A stretch of DNA of 64,000 bases from Ecdyonurus torrentis (taxonomy: Eukaryota > Arthropoda > Insecta > Ephemeroptera > Heptageniidae): positions 43,900,262 through 43,964,261 of the forward strand of contig OX439128.1 in assembly GCA_949318235.1 (NCBI GenBank). Reading direction: 5' to 3'. The notes beneath the pieces were generated by a model that was not told the DNA's origin, made no database searches, and saw nothing but the letters and a program-made list of their open reading frames with translations. A program made the position numbers and the translations under genes. This document shows positions 56,225 to 64,000 of the stretch, in pieces (within the stretch, counting starts at the first letter, position 1; every line of letters starts with the position of its first letter).

Positions 56225-56505
56225 TATATTTAGTATAATATGTGAACGAGCCCCAATGAAACGAAAGAGGTGAAAAACGTGCTCAAAGTCGACTCCAAAT
56301 GAAAGTGTCTGGGTTCTACAAGAAATTTCAGTTTCTCTTTGTCGACCTTTCAAATATAATAAAATGTCATTTTGATCTATATTTTAAAAATTCAGCTTTG
56401 AGAAACTGACATTTCTGGTGGAACCTAGACCCTCATTTGGAGTCAACTTTGAGCACGTTTTTCACATCTTTCCTTTCACTGGGGCTTGTTCACGTCCTAA
56501 ATACA
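56225..56505. mobile_element. Foldback MITE, ~280 bp
   Basis: GTGAACGAGCCCCAATGAAA, AACGTGCTCAAAGTCGACTCCAAATGA and GGGTTCTACAAGAAATTTCAG on the left pair with their inverse on the right (TCATTTGGAGTCAACTTTGAGCACG, GGGGCTTGTTCAC). Centre near 56365. Confidence 0.85.
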
Positions 56506-58069
56506 TTTTGAGTTGTGCTTTTTACTTTATGAAGATGTGTGATTGAACATGTTTTAGCAATTCTGAAGCAAGAAATTCAAAAATTAAAACCCTCAATTTA
56601 ACATGGTAAGCCCTATACCAGGCCAAAATTAACATAAAACTAATGATGACCCTTGCCAGTGATCATCCTGATGACCTTTGCTAGTGCTGTGTCCTGATTA
56701 TATGAAGTTGTCTATTGAATAGAGTTTTGGACATCTCTGTATAATTCTGATACGAAAAAGTTATATTGCTTATCGGATTGGCAATGATATATCATATACA
56801 TAAATAAATCAATATAAAAGTAAAAATAAAAATGGAATTCATAACGCATCTTTTAATATTTAAAACAACGGTAAAACATTCAAAAATACATTTTTTTTAT
56901 TTTACGCTCCACACGACAAAGTATTACATTTTTTTCTCAGATCTTTGCTCACTTCACAAATAATAATAATGATAACAAAAAGCTTTCAATATAGTCGTTT
57001 TTAACTGTTAAATAATAGCAAAAATTTTGTAAGTATTTAAATACAAACGATAGCATTAACATAGGATCGACTTGTGAAATAATAATAATAAATGATTTTT
57101 ATTGAGAGGCCACAAAAGGTATACAGAATAGCAGAATACACCCACTTCAATGGCCCTCTGACATATTTGAACATAATTATCTTGTCTGAGATTTGTAATA
57201 GAATGAAGATTAAAACATACAGTACTTTATAATAAATTCTAACTCTCTGTACAGTACATACGTATCATATTAAATATGTTATTTTCTGAAACACAATCAA
57301 AATTAACAGTAATTGAATTTCTTCTATTAGCTATTTTATGTTGAAAATAGCAATAAAATAGAATAGAAATTAGCGTTTTAACAAATAATACTCATGTATT
57401 CTATATATAGACTTTGTAAAGAACAATATAAGTATAATATTAAATTATAATAATCAATTTTATAGTTTTTTTTTTTATTATTTTATATAAAACGTATGGT
57501 ATTGCATTAACACTTTTTTTAATTCAATCGTATAGGCAAATATTTAAGCAATCTCGGAATGCATTTTTTTTCATTTGAGCTTGTGTATTATATAATTACA
57601 CAAAAAATATTAAAATTTTAAAAAAACAACGTTTTTTATTGTATGTAAAATGATGATGAAAGCGATGAAATATTAATAATAAAAAAAGTAATAATAAAAA
57701 AACGCTTGTTGTTGATTTCTTGTTGCTTTCTTATTTCTCTTTGAAGGGGTTAAAAGTGCGGTGAAAAAGCACGTCAAGAATATACCGTCTACGTCTGCTA
57801 AAATTTGTAAGGTTGCGAGTGCGAAAGCCACACTACACGATGATCTAAACCTCATTTTGCGTCTCGCGCTTCACGCTCTTGCAATCAAAGCGAAATATTT
57901 TTCTCTTTTTCTCTCTATTTTTTTTTCTTTTTCTTTCTTTATTTATTTTTTCCCCCTTCCTTTCTCTCTCTTTTAACTGGCTTTTCACGTTTGCTTGCGA
58001 ACTTTAATTACATAATCCTCAAAAGCAAGCAAACTCACATATGGGTGCTATTAATTTATTTTCTAAATA

Positions 58070-58204
<135 letters not shown>

Positions 58205-58777
58205 TGATAGAATATTTTACAGCATGCCTATATTTTTATTTTGACGTATTATTTAAGATTGAAAGAATTAAAAATTATAAACATGAAATAAATAACTAAA
58301 TTAAAGTTTTAACCGCAGTATGCTGAAATTCTTTCGTTTTAAAGCTTTTGTAGCCTCTAAATAAGTCTAAATAAAAATAATTAATTATTAATTCTTAGTA
58401 AACGGCATTGCAATTACAATTTCTTTTATATCTATATAACATAGATAATAGAACGTAATATAATTATATTACAATATCATTCTTTATCAACAATGAAATT
58501 CTGCAAATTTTGATTTTGATTATTTAGCATTTTTGATAATAATTATACAAAAAGGGTTTGTGTTTAAAAAAAATATAAATAAATATATTCAAAGCTTTAC
58601 TATGCACTAAAGTACCAACGAACAATATACCAAAATCAATAATTATATAACAAACCATAACAATTAAAAATTGAAACCTTGCAAGGAATTGAATTGTATT
58701 ATACAAAAATTGTATATATTTAAATAAATATATATATACAGTCTTACAAAAGTGTTGTAAAATTATTACTATGTTCC

Positions 58778-58861
58778 GAATCCAAATGAAAAAGCTGTCG
58801 TGTACGACATAATTCTCATTTAAGCTTCTAATGTACAAAGGCAGCTTTTTCATTTGGATTC
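58778..58861. repeat. Short hairpin, 20-bp stem
   Basis: GAATCCAAATGAAAAAGCTG pairs perfectly with CAGCTTTTTCATTTGGATTC across a 44-base loop. The sequence to its right (ACACAATTGTGATAATATATTT) also resembles the flanks of the 48271-48520 foldback, so it may be a small relative. Confidence 0.7.
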
Positions 58862-59339
58862 AGTACACACTACTACACACAATTGTGATAATATATTTAA
58901 TCATTCAAAAACTTGTTTTTCTTGTGAGAATTATAAACACGCGGTGAATTAAATTATTGGTAAAATATACTTTTATCACATCGTGTGTGCTTCTACTTAA
59001 TAAATGCTTTATTACAATCAACTATTATTTTCGTTTCTCGTCTATTAAGAAATTAAAATAATAATAACTATCGATAATGCTATAACTTAGAACATGGAAA
59101 AAAAATCAACATAAATAAATAAAAAAATTACATTTATTATTTTGTTCTTGCTGCAAGCAATATAAATTTACTATCCTATATGTTGTATTACTAACAAAAT
59201 TCATCTCTTTAGAAAAAAAAAAGTAGTTGGTTTATAAAAGAGGACACAATGTAGATTTTATAAATTCTGCTCGCAGTAAACTTCAAGTATTGTCCATAGT
59301 GTGTGAAGGTATAGCCTAGGCAATACAAGTTTTATATTT

Positions 59340-59342
<3 letters not shown>

Positions 59343-59380
<38 letters not shown>
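59343..59380. repeat. Poly-T tract
   Basis: Run of about 38 T with no interruption. Confidence 0.95.
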
Positions 59381-59383
<3 letters not shown>

Positions 59384-59801
59384 GAGAAAACAGTGTCGTA
59401 AAATTTTGAGTGGAGACGAAAGGACAAGAGAGAAAACGTGGTACAGCCTTATATTGCGGGTTTTGTAAGTTGCTTTGGGTCAAGGGTCAAAGGAGAGCTT
59501 CATGTGAGGTCACATTGTTGTAAATTGCAACTCAAGAATGATCATTATTGTTGTGAATATAATTCAAAGTCCGTTCTTTTTTTATTTCTGGGTTATTTTT
59601 ATTTAGTCAAAATTAAAAATAAAATAACAAATAAAAAAAGCAATAAATTTGTAGTTTGAAAGGTATTTGATGTTGTTATTATACTTATTATATTATTTTC
59701 TTCTAACTCATTACTATTTCATTGAAAAACAAATTTCAAAGCTATTTGGTCTTTTGTATTCAAACAGATTTAAAACAATATGCATAATAAAAAATAAATT
59801 T

Positions 59802-60160
59802 AAAGGAATAGACCAGAAAAAATCATATGCATTTATATCTCAAAACACTTGATGGGACTTACATAAATAACATAATTTATTACATAATAAGTTTGTCTGA
59901 AAACCTAACTGTAGCTCCGTAGCAGTGATCAGAAATGTCAATTTATGCAACCTGCACAACATTTTCATATTAATTTTTGCATGTTTCTGACGTCATAAAC
60001 ATGAATATTCACGCAAATTGCATACTTTACAGTATTTTCACACTCTCTTGTGGGGCTGGGCTACATTAACATTCTGGTAAAAATTGTCAACAGTTTTCAA
60101 GATCCCATTTCGTGTTTATTCATTAAAAAGCACATATTGTTTTATGTGGTCTATGGCTTT
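59802..60160. mobile_element. TTAA-flanked MITE family, copy 2
   Basis: TTTAAAGGAATAGACCAGAA to GTCTATGGCTTTAA; same internal order as copy 1, with a few small insertions. Confidence 0.85.
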
Positions 60161-60844
60161 AATATAATTTTAAAATCAGGAGGAATAAATTTATAATTTC
60201 TGATTGTAAAAGTGAGAATAGGAACAACATTAAAAAAAAAAAGAAGTAAATTTTAGGCTATTAAAAAACGAATAATAGACTGTAGACGAAGATACTGTAA
60301 TGTTTTATATTATATATTTTTATTTTATTGAAAAATAATAAAAAGAAAATGTGTATATTGACATAATATTAAAGTATTTGCATATCAAAATAAATTTACG
60401 GTTATAGTAATTTAAGTAAAGTGCTATTTTGTACAAATATTTACAGGAAGCTATATTGAGAGTGAGTAGGTTTTTGTGGAATGAATCCATTAGTGGCTGA
60501 TTGCTGCAGCCGCGTATACGTCTTTGCTTGCTTGGTTTGGTTTGTTTACTCTTGCGCTCCGCTCCTCAGCAGAGAAAAGCCACGCGCCAATGAACACGAA
60601 AACGTAATCACTTGTAATTAGAGAAATTAACGTCCTCAAGACGGAGAGTCCAAATATTCAGGTCTACCTGTCTACTGCTCGCAAACACGTTTTCTTATAC
60701 CTATGTGCGTTTTCAATGATACTATTTTTTATTTTATAATATATATAAATAACTTAGGCATTAGACATTTTGCTTTCAAAAGCATCATTTATGTCTGGAA
60801 AAAATATTGTTATATGTTTATACGTCCCAATCCCAGTTATAATT

Positions 60845-61176
60845 AAAGCCATAGATAACATGAAACAACACGTTCTTTTTAATCATTTAACACAAAATGG
60901 GATCTACTAAACTTATGATAATTTTTACCACAATGTAAAAAGAGAGCGAGAAAAAACTGTAAAGTATGCAATTTGCGAAAATATTTCTGTTTATGACGTC
61001 AGAAACAGGCAAAAACTAGTATAAAAATGTTGTGCGGGTTGCATAAATTGATGGAATTGTCTGATAACTGCTACGGCGCTACAGTTGGGTTTTGAGACCA
61101 AATAACGTTATTTATGTAAGGCCCGTCAAGTGTTTTGTGATGTAAATGCTTATGTTTTCATGTTGTCTATGCCTTT
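60845..61176. mobile_element. TTAA-flanked MITE family, copy 3 (inverted)
   Basis: Starts TTAAAGCCATAGATAACATG and ends GTCTATGCCTTTAATT, the reverse complement of the other two copies. TTAA borders both ends. Confidence 0.85.
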
Positions 61177-61589
61177 AATTAGTTCTAATAAAAATTATTA
61201 TTCACTTTTTTTGCTTCTTTATGTAACACTATAACACCTGCATCTTATTTAAGCTACGGTGAGGGTAGGAGTAATATGCGGTACTACTTTATAATGGTGG
61301 TTATGATACTTATGATAGAGACGTCAAACTATAAACATATTTTGCGCACAATTAATGTTAGCAGTGACCAGAATTACAGCTTGTTGCATGGCATGAACAT
61401 GGCTCACTCTTCAATGGGTACCAACCATTTTTTATTATTACGGTGTTAATTTATTATTTTCATTAAAATAATAATAATAAACACAAATGGGACAATAAAA
61501 AAAGCAACAGAAAGAATACGTTTCATTATTCATTCAATTGTTGCACTATTCTTTTATTGTAACTCTTGTAGACCACATAGAGATCATAG

Positions 61590-61735
<146 letters not shown>

Positions 61736-62033
61736 AATGTAGTGCGAAGGTAATTTTTGTCCAATATATTACTATTATCGAGCGCTATTTCTATTTTTTT
61801 TTTTTTTAAAGCAGTTCTCCGAAAACTGTAAAAAAAGATTTGTGATAATGCCATTTTTTTTTTCGGGAAGAGAGAAGCAAAGAATTGGATTTGCGAAACG
61901 ATAGAATTTCTTTTTTAAAACCTTATTTTATTAAAATCTTGCTGCTACAATTTTGTGCTGGTAAATTGAAAACATCGGTTTTCGTGTGAAAAACAATTAC
62001 AGTACGCCGCAAACTTCATTTTGTGTGTATTTT

Positions 62034-62036
<3 letters not shown>

Positions 62037-62121
<85 letters not shown>
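62037..62121. repeat. (GA)n microsatellite
   Basis: Pure GA run of about 85 bases directly before the candidate start codon at 62147. Confidence 0.95.
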
Positions 62122-62124
<3 letters not shown>

Positions 62125-62146
62125 GAAACAAAAGGCCGACATAAAG

Positions 62147-62389
62147 ATGAGCGTCGTAAGTGCTTTCTGTCTTCGTATCTCGAGGTTTTTGTTTCCAACA
62201 TTTTCCCTCCTTGTGTTTCTGTTCATCTTCACTCTCGCGCGTATACTCTTGTCCTACAGCTGGAAATTGCCTAAAGACACACACCCCGTTGTTGAAACTC
62301 AAACCTGTAACAACGACTGCACATCAAAACAGTTATGTAAAGAGGAAAAAGTAAAGAACATAGCTGCGGCATATACACATGTCACGTAG
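62147..62389 (+). CDS. Weak candidate first coding exon with a signal-anchor
   Basis: From ATG at 62147 (A at -3) an open frame encodes MSVVSAFCLRISR, then about 20 hydrophobic residues (FLFPTFSLLVFLFIFTLA), then a polar part with TCNNDCTSKQLC, ending in a stop at 62387-62389. The layout (short basic N-terminus, one membrane segment, luminal stem) is that of type II membrane enzymes such as glycosyl- or sulfotransferases, and donors such as TTAT/GTAAAG (about 62336) could splice it to exons beyond this window. I recognise no family, and a chance frame next to a GA repeat is quite possible. Confidence 0.22.
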   Translation: MSVVSAFCLRISRFLFPTFSLLVFLFIFTLARILLSYSWKLPKDTHPVVETQTCNNDCTSKQLCKEEKVKNIAAAYTHVT

Positions 62390-64000
62390 TATACGTAGTA
62401 TAAAAGTGAACTATTATGACCTCAATCATGTTTTTTTTACCCCAATTTCATTTTTAGTTTGAACGAGATATTAGGTTTTGTATATCGTAATCACTATTCA
62501 CAACGCTCTTTGTAGCTGAAATTGAAAATCCAGCAAGAACACATAATTATTATTTTTTGAAAATTTCCCATACTATATTTATACTATATTACTCCATTGC
62601 CGATTGATTTAATGAATTAAATTACAACAAAATTAGCGTGCATTACAAGGGGATATACCCTCACATTTTTTTTAATGTTTAATAGTTTTAAATTAAATCA
62701 TATTTATTGAAGCAGAAAAATACTTATTCGCCATAGAGCACGCTTACAATACATACGATAAAAAAAAAGTATACTTCAAAGTATAGACTGCAAGTATCCT
62801 TCAATCACTAATTTCGTCAAATTAGAAACCACACATTGCCATGGCTATGCTTTCACATTAAAATGAAATAAATTTGAGATATATTTTTTTTACACTGACC
62901 CACTGACTTTATTTAGTATAATATGGCGTCACTAGAGGCGCCACATAATCATCAACCTCATTAGCAAGCAGACGGGAATTAATTGAAGCTTATAAAAGTT
63001 CACAAAAAATGTGGGAGAAGTTAAAAAAAATTTTAACTGTGAAAGAAAAAATTGTAGAGAAAATTTCCTTACAAAATTATACATGACTAAAAAAAAAAAA
63101 AAAAAAAAAAAACATAAAAGAAAGAAAGATAATTTAAAAATAATTTATGTAATGTATATAAAAAAAAAAGTTGGTGGGTTCACCCTCAAGTTAAGCACAT
63201 TAGGAAAGAAAAAAGGATGTAATTAAAAAAATAAATTTTATATTTAAAGAAAAGAAAGTCGTTAGAAATCGTACTTTTTTACTTAAAAAAAAGGTTTTCT
63301 TTTTGTAATCGTATATCAATAAACTTTTGAATTTGTTAAAAATTTGTGTCTTTGGCAGCTGCGTTTACTCTAAATTTATTTCATTATTTCTTCTCTTATA
63401 AACCTATATAGAAGTTACCTTTTAATTAACGTGTATTAATTACAACTTTTTGAATAATCATATATCTTAACAATAAATGAGGAAAAACGTAAAATTTGTA
63501 CGTAACGAAGTGACATAATTAAATATGCTCACTCTTGCGAAGTTTGCACCTTTTTTTTTCTCTCATTGAAATAACTAGCAAGCAAGTACATTATTTTTTT
63601 ATATTATATTTTATATATATATTTTATATTAATTTTTTTGTAATTTATCAGTTGTAACAAATTATGGTTTACTAATAATTAGTGACGCGAGTTTTAGTAG
63701 ATGTCAAATATTTGCTACGTTCAGTTGAAATTAAACGAATAAACTCTCATGAAACGTATATAATTTGTAAACATATGGCTCAAAAAACACCACAGTGGTA
63801 TTTTATATGTTGTTATATTATATATATTTTTTATGTATAATCTTTCTCTGTTACTCAAAAGCAGTGACCAGAATTTTTTTTTTTTACCAACTATTATGAA
63901 TATGTTTTAAAAGTACTTTTTTTTTTGTAGTATAAAAAATTATTAACTAACAGTAGATGCTAAAATTATTTTTTTTATATATATACGAGTGCCAATTTTA

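Noticed and set aside
62016..62302. Minus-strand frames ending in LSLSLS
   Set aside because: Driven by the GA repeat; the non-repeat part has no recognisable domain.

Overview
This is a eukaryotic, clearly metazoan, nuclear window. It is very AT-rich, its protein-coding genes are split by many GT-AG introns, and the space between exons is packed with microsatellites, inverted-repeat (foldback) elements and Penelope-like retroelement debris. The gene content (a TWIK-type K2P potassium channel, the cohesin subunit SMC3, and a C2H2 zinc-finger protein) together with the repeat style suggests an invertebrate, most likely an arthropod such as a crustacean. The sequence alone does not prove the lineage.

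Layout. 1-2064: AT-rich upstream DNA. 2065-21172 (+): TWIK/KCNK1-like two-pore-domain K+ channel with two alternative first coding exons (2065-2263 and 10282-10489), each carrying its own N-terminus and TM1, joined in the same phase to five shared exons. 21173-27014: intergenic, with several foldbacks and a 33-bp-repeat palindrome. 27015-42104 (-): complete SMC3, 23 coding exons, 1202 aa predicted, every splice phase consistent. Its introns carry large insertions: an inverted array of 730-bp Penelope-type repeats containing hammerhead-ribozyme-like motifs (29606-32524), an ~890-bp foldback (32916-33808), a 1.96-kb palindrome of GIY-YIG Penelope fragments with a 14-bp target duplication (34132-36151), and a further foldback (39705-39984). 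42105-42850: short divergent promoter region shared by SMC3 and the next gene. 42851-51763 (+): a 944-aa acidic, SUMO-motif-rich protein with C-terminal C2H2 fingers that I cannot assign to a named family; its reading frame is only maintained if its last intron uses a GC-AG donor (or a missed exon exists). 51764-64000: gene-poor AT-rich DNA with three copies of one MITE family, microsatellites, and one weak candidate for a first coding exon near 62147.

The genes are functionally unrelated (membrane K+ leak channel; chromosome cohesion ATPase; probable nuclear zinc-finger protein). The striking feature is the mobile-element landscape. At least ten foldbacks share ends (an AAACCAGCAAGGGCCTTACC-type arm end and a CCGCGATGGTTTTTTCC-type tail) with the GIY-YIG Penelope fragments, which suggests that palindromic Penelope derivatives are a main source of inverted repeats here. 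A separate pair of palindromic mini-arrays with 33-bp units (17853-18146 and 24646-24867) shares architecture but has a switched unit-start sequence, and I do not recognise it.
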